The position numbers were made by a program, and so were the translations under genes. A model generated the notes under the pieces. The model did no database searches, was not told the origin of the DNA, and saw only the letters and a program-made list of their open reading frames with translations. Of a stretch of DNA of 64,000 nt, positions 43,648 through 52,365 are shown in pieces (the first letter of the stretch is position 1; every line of letters starts with the position of its first letter). The DNA lies in assembly GCF_042688385.1 (NCBI RefSeq), contig NZ_JBHUPY010000005.1, positions 62,001 to 126,000 of the forward strand. The letters run 5' to 3'. Source of the stretch: Herpetosiphon sp042688385. Lineage in GTDB: Bacteria > Chloroflexota > Chloroflexia > Chloroflexales > Herpetosiphonaceae.

Positions 43648-44875
43648 GTTGACCTCCAAGGCTCAATGCGCGGCGAATTTCGGTCCATGTAAGCCGTTTG
43701 CCATAGCGCAACATCCCAACCCGCACAATTCGGGCTGCAAGCCAAATCATTAATAAAGCCATGCCAATCAATAACAGCACCGATAGCCCAATTTGCCATG
43801 CTGGCACGCTCACCAACGCAACCCGCTGCATCATAACAATGGGCGCTGTGAAGGGGAACAGGCTCAGGAACAGGGCTAATGGGCCATTCGGGTTTTCAAT
43901 AATCATGTTGATAAACCAGACTGGCGAAATCATCAAGATCGAGATAATGCCCGAGAATTGCTGTCCTTCTTGGACTGCTGAAACGCTTGCGCCAATTGCG
44001 CCGAGTGCTCCCGCAACCATCAGATAGGCTGGCACAAACATCACTACGCCAATCAACAAGACGTTGGTTGGCAAGGTCAAATTGGCCATACCTTCGATGT
44101 TGGCGCGGGCAATCGTAAAGGCAAGCAGCGCTGTGCCCACCCAGATGCTAATTTGGGTTAAGCCAACTAAGCCAAGGCCGACAATTTTGCCAACCATTAG
44201 CTCAAATGGCCGCAACGAGGTCGCCAAAATTTCCATTACCCGGGATTCTTTTTCTTCAACCAAGGCGGTCATCAAGTAGGCACTTGAGCTAAACACAGCG
44301 ATAAAGAAGAAAATGCCAAACATATAGGGCGCGAAAAAGAGCAAAACCCCTTGGCCTTCGCTGGTTTCAACATCGCTATTTGGCTTGCGATTGTAGACCT
44401 GATCAATTGGCTCAAGCGCTCGTTGATCATTCAACGATGGTTGATTGGCAATCAAGGCTTTTTGCATGTAATCGGTGAAGCGGCCACGGGCATCGCTGCT
44501 CAAATTGCCTTCGTTGGCAACGCCACGCAAGGCTCCAGTTTGCAGATAATCGCTTGGAATAACCACATAGCCATCAATTTCTTGCTTGCTAAGCGCCGTT
44601 TTGGCTAAATCTTCGCTATCAAAGCGAATAACCGCCACATCTTTGCGCAAGGTATCGGTGATCGTGACTGTAGCAGGTAGTTTTTGGGTGATGCCTGCTT
44701 GGTCAACCACGCCAAGGCTATTGCTCTGATCGCCGAAGGCAATAAAGGCAAAGATTGCCGCGAAGATTGCCACAAGCAAGAGCGGCGTGCCAAAGGTTGC
44801 AATCAAAAAACCTTTGCGTTTGGCATGAACTGCATATTCATGAGCGGCGATTGTCCACCATTTTGCCTTGCTCAT
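43637..44875 (-). CDS. ABC-2 type permease (NatB-like), first copy
   Basis: 412 residues with the same layout as its neighbour: one N-terminal helix (KGFLIATFGTPLLLVAIFAA), a large outer domain, and six C-terminal helices with VEEKESRVMEILATSLRP. It overlaps the ATPase gene by four bases (ATGA). The set resembles NatAB-type sodium exporters and bacterial lipid or drug exporters of the ABC-2 class; the substrate is not certain. Confidence 0.9.
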   Translation of the reverse strand: MSKAKWWTIAAHEYAVHAKRKGFLIATFGTPLLLVAIFAAIFAFIAFGDQSNSLGVVDQAGITQKLPATVTITDTLRKDVAVIRFDSEDLAKTALSKQEIDGYVVIPSDYLQTGALRGVANEGNLSSDARGRFTDYMQKALIANQPSLNDQRALEPIDQVYNRKPNSDVETSEGQGVLLFFAPYMFGIFFFIAVFSSSAYLMTALVEEKESRVMEILATSLRPFELMVGKIVGLGLVGLTQISIWVGTALLAFTIARANIEGMANLTLPTNVLLIGVVMFVPAYLMVAGALGAIGASVSAVQEGQQFSGIISILMISPVWFINMIIENPNGPLALFLSLFPFTAPIVMMQRVALVSVPAWQIGLSVLLLIGMALLMIWLAARIVRVGMLRYGKRLTWTEIRRALSLGGQHGE

Positions 44876-45774
44876 TGGCCACGCTCCCCATTGACGACGC
44901 GCACGAAAATATCGTCAAGCGACGGAATTGCCACTTCAAAACGATCGATCGTGGTGTCGCCACGGCTTGCCAAGGCTTGGAAAACGCTTTGGGGGCTGGT
45001 GCCAGCTTGCAGGTTGAGCTGCACTTGGCCATTTTCGGTTTGGACGCTCTCGATGCCAGGCAAATTATCGAACGAGCCATTGCCTTCAACCCAAACTGCG
45101 TTAGGAGCGAAGCGGCGGCGTACATCGCGCAAGGTTCCGTTCAAGACAATTTCGCCGCGATTGAACATCACGATCCGGTCGCACATTTCTTCGATCAGGT
45201 GCATTTGGTGGGTACACATCAGCACCGCGCGACCTTCACGGCGAATATCAAACAAGAGATCTTTGACCATACGCGTGTTGACCGGATCGAGTGCTTCAAA
45301 GGGTTCGTCGATAATTACGATGTCTGGCTCGTGCAAAATCGTCGTGCCAAATTGCACTTTTTGCTGCATCCCTTTGCTCAATTCGCTGACTTTTTTCTGG
45401 GCAACATGGCCGAGTTCGACCCGTTCGAGATAGGCACTGGCTCGTTTGCGAGCCTCGTTGCGCTCGATACCCTTGAGAGTTGCCAAATAGACCATACAAT
45501 CGATAACTTTGAGGTTGCGATAGAGGCCGCGTTCCTCGGGCAAATAGCCAATGCGATTTTTCTTGGATTCATCCATTGGGCCGCCGAGGACTTCAATCGA
45601 GCCACTATCGGGGCGCAAAATATCGAGAATCATGCGGATCGTGGTGGTTTTACCGGCCCCATTGGGGCCAAGTACACCAAACAATTCGCCAGGTTCAACA
45701 TTAAAGCTGACTCCGCGAACTGCCTGCGTTCCCGCAAAAGACTTTTTAACATCAACAACATTTAACATTGCCAT
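44872..45774 (-). CDS. ABC transporter ATP-binding protein (NatA-like)
   Basis: 300 residues. Walker A GPNGAGKTT, Q-loop region YLPEERGLYR, signature LSKGMQQK, Walker B DIVIIDEPFEALDP and switch His in CTHQMH are all present. A C-terminal DUF4162-like extension (RRRFAPNAVWVEGNG...) is typical of NatA relatives. GGAGG lies 10 bases before the ATG. It powers the two permeases encoded downstream. Confidence 0.94.
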   Translation of the reverse strand: MAMLNVVDVKKSFAGTQAVRGVSFNVEPGELFGVLGPNGAGKTTTIRMILDILRPDSGSIEVLGGPMDESKKNRIGYLPEERGLYRNLKVIDCMVYLATLKGIERNEARKRASAYLERVELGHVAQKKVSELSKGMQQKVQFGTTILHEPDIVIIDEPFEALDPVNTRMVKDLLFDIRREGRAVLMCTHQMHLIEEMCDRIVMFNRGEIVLNGTLRDVRRRFAPNAVWVEGNGSFDNLPGIESVQTENGQVQLNLQAGTSPQSVFQALASRGDTTIDRFEVAIPSLDDIFVRVVNGERGQ

Positions 45775-45868
45775 TCAATCGTTTCCTCCTGTAGGCTAGG
45801 AGCCTACCCACCGCCTAAGAATACCATGGCTCATTAATTATTAAACAGGTATTCGAGGGCGAATCGTT

Positions 45869-45918
45869 CTCGTCCTTAAGGACGAACATGCCACTGGATA
45901 GTACTCCAGTGGCATGTT
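45869..45918. terminator. Two adjacent hairpins in the ABC/nuclease spacer
   Basis: A palindrome CGTCCTTAAGGACG (about 45871-45884) and a perfect 14-base stem (45885-45898 with 45905-45918). They lie beyond the stop of the minus-strand nuclease gene. T runs are weak, so termination is likely but not certain. Confidence 0.5.
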
Positions 45919-45946
45919 ATTGGTTTCAGAAAAATTGTCTAAAGCG

Positions 45947-47365
45947 TTATTGACAGCTCACGCTGTGGCTGCCCAATCCGCTGAATGTATCGCTGCTGTA
46001 GGCATCCCACGCGCTGCTTGGGCTAAAGCTATCGATGCGATTGGTGTCGCCTGAGGCGATGTTGGCTTTGCGGCGCAAGCTGCGGTCGCTGGTCAACCCA
46101 CCCCAACCACTGCTGCCCGGGTCGTTGCCAACTTGGCCGAAGCTATCAACAACTGTGCCGTTGTAGGTTAATACCAAGGCATCGTTGCCATTGAAGTTGG
46201 CCACGCCATTAGTAATGTTGGCCAGATTCAAGAGGCTGCTCGAAGCAGAGGCATTGGCAATCACATAGGTTGCGCCATTGGCCAGCGAGCCACTTAAATT
46301 AACGCTGCTGGTGGCGTTGGTTGCGCCATTCGCATACAGCTGGATGCTATAGCCGCTCAAGCTGACGCTGGCTCCAGTGTTGTTGTAAAGTTCTAAGGCT
46401 TTGTTGCTGCCGCTACCCTCGACATATTCCGAGAAGAACAAGCGCGTTGAGCTACAGCCAGTGCTTGGTGGCGGCGTTGCGGTGCGTACTGGAGTCGCGG
46501 TTGGGTTGGGAGCCGAGGTTGGGTTTGGCACTGAGGTTGGCACTGGGGTGGTCGAGCCATCAATCCGCGCTTCGATTATACTTTGGATGCTAGTTGAAAC
46601 ATTCGAGAGAAAGTTATAGCCAGTCAAGCTTTCGAGCGCATCGACCGTGGTCAGATAATCGCGCCAATCGTTATTGCGAATGCCTTGCACATTTGGCATG
46701 TTGATTGCAATAACCCGCGTATTATTGCTGATGCGGCTCAGATCATTGCTGCCTTGACTCAGCACCACAATGATTTTCCAGGTTGAGTTGGGGATGCGCA
46801 CTTTGCCATTGGCGATTGTGCCGCGTGAGCCAGCACCGCCAGTGATCATGTACAACTCGTTGCCTGCGCTAACCAACTCGCGGGCATAGGTTTCGAGGTC
46901 GACCCATGGGCCTTGGTTGTTGTCGGGAGCTTGGGGAATGATGTTGGTCATAAAGAATGTTGGTTGGTTGTCGCTGGAGCTTGAGGTGCGGTCGCCAGAG
47001 GGAGTCATGTGGCCGCGATCGTAGCCGCTGCCGCTATAGTCTCCGGTTGCCACCCGATACCAACCGCTGGGTAAACTGCTGTCTGGTTGGAAATCGCTGC
47101 GTGAGGCGCTGCCAATATCGCTGCTATCGAGGTGCCAACTGACCCAATTGGCGATCCCATTATCACGATGATACGAAAGTGCGTATTGGTTACGTTGAAT
47201 CAAATAATTGGTAGGATAGCTGCTGCTGGCGACCGCCCCGCTAGGATTGCCCAAAACCAAGTTATCGCTACTGACGGTTTTGGCTTCCAATGGGTGAACC
47301 ATGCTGGCCCCAGCAAAAATAATGACGAACAACGCGAGCAGGGTAATCAGCCGATGATCCTTCAT
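45947..47365 (-). CDS. Secreted DNA/RNA non-specific endonuclease with lamin-tail domain
   Basis: 472 residues. A signal peptide (LITLLALFVIIFAGASM) leads to a nuclease domain closely related to that at 17236: YDRGHMTPSGDR with His119 and NIIPQAPDNNQGPWVDLE. A short Pro/Thr linker is followed by a lamin-tail domain (about 315-470; LFFSEYVEGSGSNKALELYN, GYSIQLYANG, DALVLTYNGTVVDSFGQVG), a fold often attached to secreted nucleases. AAAGGAAC stands before the ATG. It should degrade extracellular DNA and RNA. Confidence 0.93.
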   Translation of the reverse strand: MKDHRLITLLALFVIIFAGASMVHPLEAKTVSSDNLVLGNPSGAVASSSYPTNYLIQRNQYALSYHRDNGIANWVSWHLDSSDIGSASRSDFQPDSSLPSGWYRVATGDYSGSGYDRGHMTPSGDRTSSSSDNQPTFFMTNIIPQAPDNNQGPWVDLETYARELVSAGNELYMITGGAGSRGTIANGKVRIPNSTWKIIVVLSQGSNDLSRISNNTRVIAINMPNVQGIRNNDWRDYLTTVDALESLTGYNFLSNVSTSIQSIIEARIDGSTTPVPTSVPNPTSAPNPTATPVRTATPPPSTGCSSTRLFFSEYVEGSGSNKALELYNNTGASVSLSGYSIQLYANGATNATSSVNLSGSLANGATYVIANASASSSLLNLANITNGVANFNGNDALVLTYNGTVVDSFGQVGNDPGSSGWGGLTSDRSLRRKANIASGDTNRIDSFSPSSAWDAYSSDTFSGLGSHSVSCQ

Positions 47366-47537
47366 TTAAGTTCCTTTCAGAATGGAATTGCTGATCTGGA
47401 GGGTTGTTATGCTTTGCTCTGAGCGTAGGTACTATAGAATACCATACTTAATAATTTATTAAAGCATGGTCAAAAGCTAGTTATATTTGGCAAAGCCGAC
47501 AACGACTATTGGGCTAGCTCGCAGAGGTGAGTAGGCG

Positions 47538-47592
47538 TGCTCCCCCTCGCCCGCGTTTTCGTGGGCGAGGGGGTTTGGGGGGTGAGGGAATG
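47538..47592. repeat. Half copy of the C/G-rich interspersed repeat
   Basis: Contains tccccctcgcccgcg and cgtgggcgagggggtttggg, so it can form one hairpin. It resembles the right-hand part of the element at 26797. It lies just upstream of the rplU promoter. Confidence 0.7.
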
Positions 47593-47649
47593 CTCAAATC
47601 GAGCGTGATTTGCGCTAGCCAAGCGGCCTAAAAATTCAAATCGCTGTGG

Positions 47650-47678
47650 TTGACAGCATCAAAGCTCTCTGTTATAAT
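47650..47678 (+). promoter_or_regulatory. Consensus sigma-70 promoter of rplU-rpmA-rpmE
   Basis: TTGACA at 47650-47655 and TATAAT at 47673-47678 with exactly 17 bases between. This is a perfect match to the housekeeping consensus. Transcription should start near 47685, giving a leader of about 95 bases. Confidence 0.9.
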
Positions 47679-47710
47679 TCGTCGCCGTATTGTAAAGAAA
47701 AAATATCATT

Positions 47711-47743
47711 AAAAGAGGGCGGGCAGATGCCCCTCTCTTTTTT
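47711..47743 (+). promoter_or_regulatory. Terminator-like hairpin in the rplU leader
   Basis: Thirteen pairs (47711-47719 and 47721-47724 with 47729-47741; one bulged C at 47720, one G-U pair) close an AGAT loop and are followed by T residues. It lies between the promoter and the rplU ribosome binding site. Its position suits an attenuator or ribosomal-protein-binding leader. Confidence 0.65.
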
Positions 47744-47780
47744 ATCGGCGGCGGACCAAACCGCCAGAAGGAGCGGCATC

Positions 47781-48098
47781 GTGTACGCCATTATTCGAGA
47801 CCGTGGCCAACAGTATCGCGTTGAGCCAGGCCAAACATTACAAATTGCCTTGACCGACGCTGAAGATGGAAGCACTATCGAATTTAATGAAGTCTTGATG
47901 GTTGGTGGAGCTGACACCTTTGTTGGCGCACCCTTGATCAGTGGCGCAGTTGTGAAAGCAACCGTTGGCGAAGTTGTGAAGGGCGAAAAGATCGTCGTGT
48001 TCCGCTACAAAGCAAAAGCACGCTATCGCCGCCGTACCGGCCATCGCCAAAAATACACTGAAATCACCATCAACGATATTGTAGTTCCCAACAAGTAA
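47781..48098 (+). CDS. rplU: Ribosomal protein bL21
   Basis: 105 residues beginning VYAIIRDRGQQYRVEPGQ, the standard bL21 start, with GTG as initiation codon and AGAAGGAG seven bases upstream. The frame is open for 45 more codons upstream, but these cross the promoter and leader hairpin and are not coding. The end KAKARYRRRTGHRQKYTEI is the conserved rRNA-binding tail. Confidence 0.95.
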   Translation: MYAIIRDRGQQYRVEPGQTLQIALTDAEDGSTIEFNEVLMVGGADTFVGAPLISGAVVKATVGEVVKGEKIVVFRYKAKARYRRRTGHRQKYTEITINDIVVPNK

Positions 48099-48139
48099 TC
48101 TGACCGCGCGGTTGGCCCGCGTCTGAAAGGAGCCTGCAA

Positions 48140-48406
48140 ATGGCACATAAAAAAGGTGTAGGTAGCTCGCGAAACGGGCGCGACAGCAAGCCGCAAATGC
48201 GTGGTATCAAGCGCTTCGGTGGTGAGTTGGTTCAGCCTGGTTCAATCATCGTTCGCCAATGTGGCACCAAAGTGCGCCCTGGCGCAAATGTTGGCCTTGG
48301 CCGCGATTACACCATCTACTCGATGATTGATGGTCATGTCAAATTCGAAGATTACAGCCGCACCCAAAAAATGGTGAGCGTTGTACCTGCTGAAGCTGAA
48401 GCCTAA
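48140..48406 (+). CDS. rpmA: Ribosomal protein bL27
   Basis: 88 residues starting [16 protein letters not shown], the N-terminus that reaches the peptidyl transferase centre. [17 protein letters not shown] is also conserved. AAAGGAG lies before the ATG. It is co-transcribed with rplU as in most bacteria. Confidence 0.97.
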
Positions 48407-48429
48407 AGCATCACCATCGAGGAGTTATC

Positions 48430-48747
48430 ATGAAGAAGAACATTCACCCAAAATATTATCCAAATGCCAAAATTGTGGTGAACGGCGAAGAAGTCTTGAT
48501 CACTGGCTCAACCAAGCCTGAATTGCGCTTGGACGTTTGGTCAGGCAACCACCCGTTCTACACCGGCGAACAACGCATCTTGGATACCGCTGGTCAAGTT
48601 GATCGCTTTATGAAGCGCTTGCAATCAAGCCAAGAAAAGCAATCAGATGCCCAACGCCGCCGCGAAGCTCGCGCTCAACAAGCCCCCAAGAAGCGCAGCC
48701 TCTACGATGAAGTCTACGGCGAAGAACCAACTTCAACCGAAGAATAA
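48430..48747 (+). CDS. rpmE: Ribosomal protein bL31
   Basis: 105 residues. The start MKKNIHPKYYPNAKIVVNGE and the segment LDVWSGNHPFYTGEQRILDTAGQVDRF identify bL31. There are no zinc-binding cysteines, so it is the C-minus form. A charged C-terminal extension of about 35 residues is longer than usual. It ends the rplU operon before a terminator. Confidence 0.95.
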   Translation: MKKNIHPKYYPNAKIVVNGEEVLITGSTKPELRLDVWSGNHPFYTGEQRILDTAGQVDRFMKRLQSSQEKQSDAQRRREARAQQAPKKRSLYDEVYGEEPTSTEE

Positions 48748-48775
48748 GGTTTGATCGTTGTTCTGAACTACAAAC

Positions 48776-48812
48776 AGCCACGCGATACCACTAGGCTTCG
48801 CGTGGCTCTTTT
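48776..48812 (+). terminator. Terminator of the rplU-rpmA-rpmE operon
   Basis: A perfect 10-base stem (48776-48785 with 48798-48807) followed by CTTTTG, 28 bases after the rpmE stop. Confidence 0.85.
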
Positions 48813-48858
48813 GTTGCCTTGCGGCCTACACTTCCTCTTGATGCGATAAGGAGTTCTC

Positions 48859-49467
48859 ATGCAACGTGGTGGGATTGAAGTTGTCTGCGGCAGTATGTTT
48901 AGCGGCAAAACCGAGGAACTGATTCGCCGCGTCAAGCGCGCGCAAATCGCCCGGCAAAAAATCCAAGTGTTTAAGCCAGCCATCGATACTCGCTATTCCG
49001 ATGAAGAAGTTGCTTCACATAATGGAGTACGCGTGCTGGCAACTCCCGTGCAAACTGCTGCCGATATTGCGGCGGCGATTGTGCTTGAAACAACTGTCGT
49101 GGCGATCGATGAGGTTCAGTTTTTTGATCCTGCGGTGATCGATTTATGCGATATTTTAGCCCAACGCGGCATTCGGGTCATTGTCGCTGGCTTAGATCAA
49201 GATTTTCGCGGTGAGCCATTTGGCCCATTGCCAACCTTGCTCGCCAAAGCCGAAGAAGTGACCAAGCTGCAAGCAATTTGTGTGATTTGTGGTCAGGCTG
49301 CTTCGCGCACGCAACGCTTGATCAACGGCATGCCTGCCTCGTATGATGACCCAATTATTTTGGTTGGGGCGCAAGAAGCCTATGAAGCACGCTGTCGCCG
49401 TTGCCATGAAGTGCCACGCACCATCCGCAACGGCAATCACTACAGCGAATCGGCTGTGAATAGCTAA
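48859..49467 (+). CDS. tdk: Thymidine kinase
   Basis: 202 residues. P-loop GSMFSGKTEELIRR, Walker B-like VAIDEVQFFD, the strand VIVAGLDQDFRGEPFG and zinc cysteines (CVICG and CRRC) define type II thymidine kinase. It phosphorylates thymidine with ATP for dTTP salvage. AAGGAG is 8 bases upstream of the ATG. Confidence 0.96.
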   Translation: MQRGGIEVVCGSMFSGKTEELIRRVKRAQIARQKIQVFKPAIDTRYSDEEVASHNGVRVLATPVQTAADIAAAIVLETTVVAIDEVQFFDPAVIDLCDILAQRGIRVIVAGLDQDFRGEPFGPLPTLLAKAEEVTKLQAICVICGQAASRTQRLINGMPASYDDPIILVGAQEAYEARCRRCHEVPRTIRNGNHYSESAVNS

Positions 49468-49469
49468 AT

Positions 49470-50078
49470 ATGCTAGGCTTGCAGCAACAATCGCCGATGG
49501 CCTCGCCAAGCCCCGATCTGGCGCTTGCCTTGATCTCGTTTGGCGGTTACTTTGCTGCAAGCCACGTTCCCGATCAGCCAGCCTATATTGTGCCCGAAAC
49601 CGCGCTTGATCGGCTGATTCCACTTATCCCCGCCAGTGTCTTCCCCTATCTTTCGCTCTACCCCTTTTTAGGCTTGAATGCTGCTTATTTTTGGCCTCAG
49701 CCCGTCCAAGCCCGCCGAGTTTTTTGGGCAATTAGCCTGCTCAATGGTCTTGGCTCAATGCTGTTTTGCAGTGTGCGCACCAGCGTGCCCCGCCCAGAAC
49801 CAGCAACCAACCGCCTGCTTGCTTGGCTTTGGCGCGTTGATCCACCGTACAATGCCTTGCCAAGTTTGCACACGGCATATGCGGTGGTGTTGGCGGAGGC
49901 CCATTGGCGTTTGCGTTCGCGCTGGCGTTGGCTCGTAGCGGCTTGGGCCTTGGCAATTATCATCAGCACCCTCACTACCAAACAACATCGGCTCTGGGAT
50001 GTACTTGCTGGTATGCTGCTTGCTCGCATGGTTGCAAAGCGTTTATTTGCCGATTTTTCAGCGAAACATCAGCTTTAA
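49470..50078 (+). CDS. PAP2-superfamily membrane protein
   Basis: 202 residues with about five membrane helices. NALPSLHTAYAVV and TTKQHRLWDVLAGM match the second and third motifs of the PAP2/inositolphosphotransferase group, with the catalytic histidines in SLH and KQH. It probably cleaves or transfers phosphate on a lipid in the membrane. It starts 3 bases after the tdk stop. A later in-frame ATG near 49497 is also possible. Confidence 0.8.
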   Translation: MLGLQQQSPMASPSPDLALALISFGGYFAASHVPDQPAYIVPETALDRLIPLIPASVFPYLSLYPFLGLNAAYFWPQPVQARRVFWAISLLNGLGSMLFCSVRTSVPRPEPATNRLLAWLWRVDPPYNALPSLHTAYAVVLAEAHWRLRSRWRWLVAAWALAIIISTLTTKQHRLWDVLAGMLLARMVAKRLFADFSAKHQL

Positions 50079-50103
50079 ACGGAACGACATAATACCTGAG
50101 CAA

Positions 50104-50112
50104 TGGTATAAT
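50104..50112 (+). promoter_or_regulatory. Extended -10 promoter for the small membrane peptide
   Basis: TGGTATAAT is a perfect extended -10 (TG-n-TATAAT). A partial -35 (ACGACA, 50084-50089) lies 17 bases upstream. Confidence 0.6.
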
Positions 50113-50142
50113 AGCCACAATGTTTAACTAGGAGAGTCCTCG

Positions 50143-50244
50143 GTGAATAATCAGCAGCTTAAACAAATTTACCGAATTGTGTCCATCATTCTGGTGGTGG
50201 TTTTGGTATTTTCGTTAATTGCCAGTATTTTCATCAACATCTAA
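50143..50244 (+). CDS. Small single-span membrane peptide (33 residues)
   Basis: A GTG start 8 bases after AGGAG (50130-50134) opens a 33-codon frame. It has a short charged N-terminus (NNQQLKQIYR) and one hydrophobic helix (IVSIILVVVLVFSLIASIF). Promoter, ribosome binding site and helix together make it a credible gene. No family recognised. It sits 66 bases before the VanW gene and could share its transcript. Confidence 0.6.
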   Translation: MNNQQLKQIYRIVSIILVVVLVFSLIASIFINI

Positions 50245-50310
50245 GCACATTAGGCTTGGTTTGTTAATTTATAAAACTATTGTGCTGTTTGGTCGCTAGG
50301 AGTGTTTGGC

Positions 50311-52365
50311 ATGGCAGATGAATTTTATCAAAAATATGGCCCCATGGAGCGTCGCCGTCAAAATGGCGATGTCGAGCAGTACGAAGCAACTGCCCCATTG
50401 GCCGACGATCTCCCCGTTCGATCGGCTGCGCCACCACAACGTAAACGCAGCCGTCTGCGAACATTTATCTGGGGCGCTGGCATTACGTTGGGCTTGTTTG
50501 GCTTGCTATTTGGCGTAGGGCTGTGGTATCTCAACCGCACCTTTGAAGGCCGCATTTATCCAAATGTGGCAATTCAAGGTATCGATATGAGCCAAAAAAC
50601 GCCTGATGAAGCCAAAGCCTTGCTCAACGAGCGCTACGCCGATTTGCTCAAGCGGCCTTTAGCACTCAGTTTCAATGGTCAAACCTGGGAGCCTTCAGCG
50701 CAAGCTGCAGGCATCAGCCTCTCGGTTGAGCAATCGGTCGATGAGGCCTATAAGCTTGGGCGTGGTGGTAATATCATCAATACCTTGCAAGCAGTTTCAG
50801 GTATTTGGCAAAATGGCTATGATATTCCGTTGCAAGTGACGATCGATCAAGGCCAATTGGGCGATTATCTGAGCACTGCAACCAACGATTTGATTGCTGC
50901 GCCAGTCAATGCTAACTTGATTGTGGCTGGTAATAACGCCACCATGACTCCTGCCCGCGAAGGACGTTTGATCTTGATTGATGAAACTGCACAGGATATT
51001 TTGACTCAGTTGCAAACGCTCTCGCCAGCTGAAGTGGTGTTGCGCACCGAAATGGTTGTGCCAACCGTGCTTGATGATGGAGTTGCTGAAGCCAAACAAA
51101 CGATTGATGCTGTCTTGCAATCACCGTTGACGTTGGTTGCAGGCGAGTTGCAATGGGAATTGAGCGTTGATGATTTGCGGGCTTTGATTCGGCTCGACAC
51201 CCACACCGACGCGAATGGCAAAACCAAAATGGTGGCCTCGTTGAACGAGCAAATGATTCGCCAACGGGTCGCAAGCTTCGCCGACGAAATTGGCCGTGGC
51301 TCAGTCAATCCGCGCGTGGCGTGGGATGGCGGTGCCCTAACAATTACTCGCGAAGGCCGCACTGGCTTGCGCCTCGATGAAGAAGCCTCAGCGCTGCGGA
51401 TTATCGAGCAAGCTACGATTGGCGAAACCCGAACCATCGAATTGGTGATTAAAGAAGTGCAGCCCGATGTAACCGCCGAAAACCTGCATAGCTTGGGGAT
51501 TGTCGAAACGGTTGGGGTTGGCCAAAGCTCCTACAAAGGCTCGGCTTCATATCGGGTTACCAATATCAAAGCTGGCTCGTACTTGCTTGATGGTATCTTG
51601 ATCAAGCCTGGCGAGGAATTCTCGTTCAACAATGCGGTTGGCTCAATCGACGAATCAAATGGCTTCGTCAAGGGCTATGCAATTGTTGGCAATCGCACCC
51701 AAGAAGAATGGGGCGGTGGGATTTGCCAAGATTCAACGACCTTGTTCCGCGCTGCGTTCCACGCTGGTTTGCCCATTACCGAGCGCCATACTCACTCCTT
51801 CCGCATTTCGTGGTATGAAGTGTACGAATCGTTTGGCATGGATGCGGCAATCTTCACTGGGGCATTGGACTTCCGCTTTGTCAATGATACTGGCAATTGG
51901 TTGTTGCTCAACACCTATGTCAACGATTCAACTGCTACCGTTACCTACGCCTTGTATGGCACGGCTCCTGATCGCGAAGTTGTGCTTGATGGCCCCTATG
52001 TGACCAAAGAATATCCTAAGCCAACTGAGCCAACCTTTATCGCTGATGCCAAAGAGCCAGTCGGTGTCTTCAATCAGACCGATACCGCTCGCGATGGCAT
52101 GGATATTACGGTTTATCGCATTATCCGCCAAAATGGCCAAGTGGTTTTGCGCGAGCCATTCTACACCCACTTCAAGCCATGGCCCGACATCTTTGTGCAC
52201 AATCCGGCAACGCCATTGCCACCAAAAGGTTGTCGTCCAACCGACCCGTGTGCGAAGCCGGCCACACCAACGCCAGAGCCAGCACCGCCGCAACAGCCGG
52301 AGCCAACGCCTGAGCCACAACCAGAGCCAACACCTGAACTTGTGGTCCCAACGCCAAATCCCTAA
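50311..52365 (+). CDS. VanW-family protein with peptidoglycan-binding-like domains
   Basis: 684 residues. A cytoplasmic N-terminus is followed by one membrane helix (about 48-70), two YoaR-type PG_binding_4 repeats (about 80-330, for example NVAIQGIDMSQKTPDEAKAL) and a VanW domain (about 395-530; SASYRVTNIKAGSYLLDG, IKPGEEFSFNNAVG, GGGICQDSTTLFRAAFHAG). The C-terminus is a Pro/Glu/Thr-rich tail. Its role is probably in the cell envelope; the VanW reaction is unknown. AGGAG precedes the ATG at 50311. The TAA overlaps the next ATG. Confidence 0.92.
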   Translation: MADEFYQKYGPMERRRQNGDVEQYEATAPLADDLPVRSAAPPQRKRSRLRTFIWGAGITLGLFGLLFGVGLWYLNRTFEGRIYPNVAIQGIDMSQKTPDEAKALLNERYADLLKRPLALSFNGQTWEPSAQAAGISLSVEQSVDEAYKLGRGGNIINTLQAVSGIWQNGYDIPLQVTIDQGQLGDYLSTATNDLIAAPVNANLIVAGNNATMTPAREGRLILIDETAQDILTQLQTLSPAEVVLRTEMVVPTVLDDGVAEAKQTIDAVLQSPLTLVAGELQWELSVDDLRALIRLDTHTDANGKTKMVASLNEQMIRQRVASFADEIGRGSVNPRVAWDGGALTITREGRTGLRLDEEASALRIIEQATIGETRTIELVIKEVQPDVTAENLHSLGIVETVGVGQSSYKGSASYRVTNIKAGSYLLDGILIKPGEEFSFNNAVGSIDESNGFVKGYAIVGNRTQEEWGGGICQDSTTLFRAAFHAGLPITERHTHSFRISWYEVYESFGMDAAIFTGALDFRFVNDTGNWLLLNTYVNDSTATVTYALYGTAPDREVVLDGPYVTKEYPKPTEPTFIADAKEPVGVFNQTDTARDGMDITVYRIIRQNGQVVLREPFYTHFKPWPDIFVHNPATPLPPKGCRPTDPCAKPATPTPEPAPPQQPEPTPEPQPEPTPELVVPTPNP

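Noticed and set aside
47646..47780. N-terminal extension of bL21 (open frame upstream of the GTG)
   Set aside because: The extension would overlap the consensus promoter and leader hairpin, and the family starts at YAIIRDRG.
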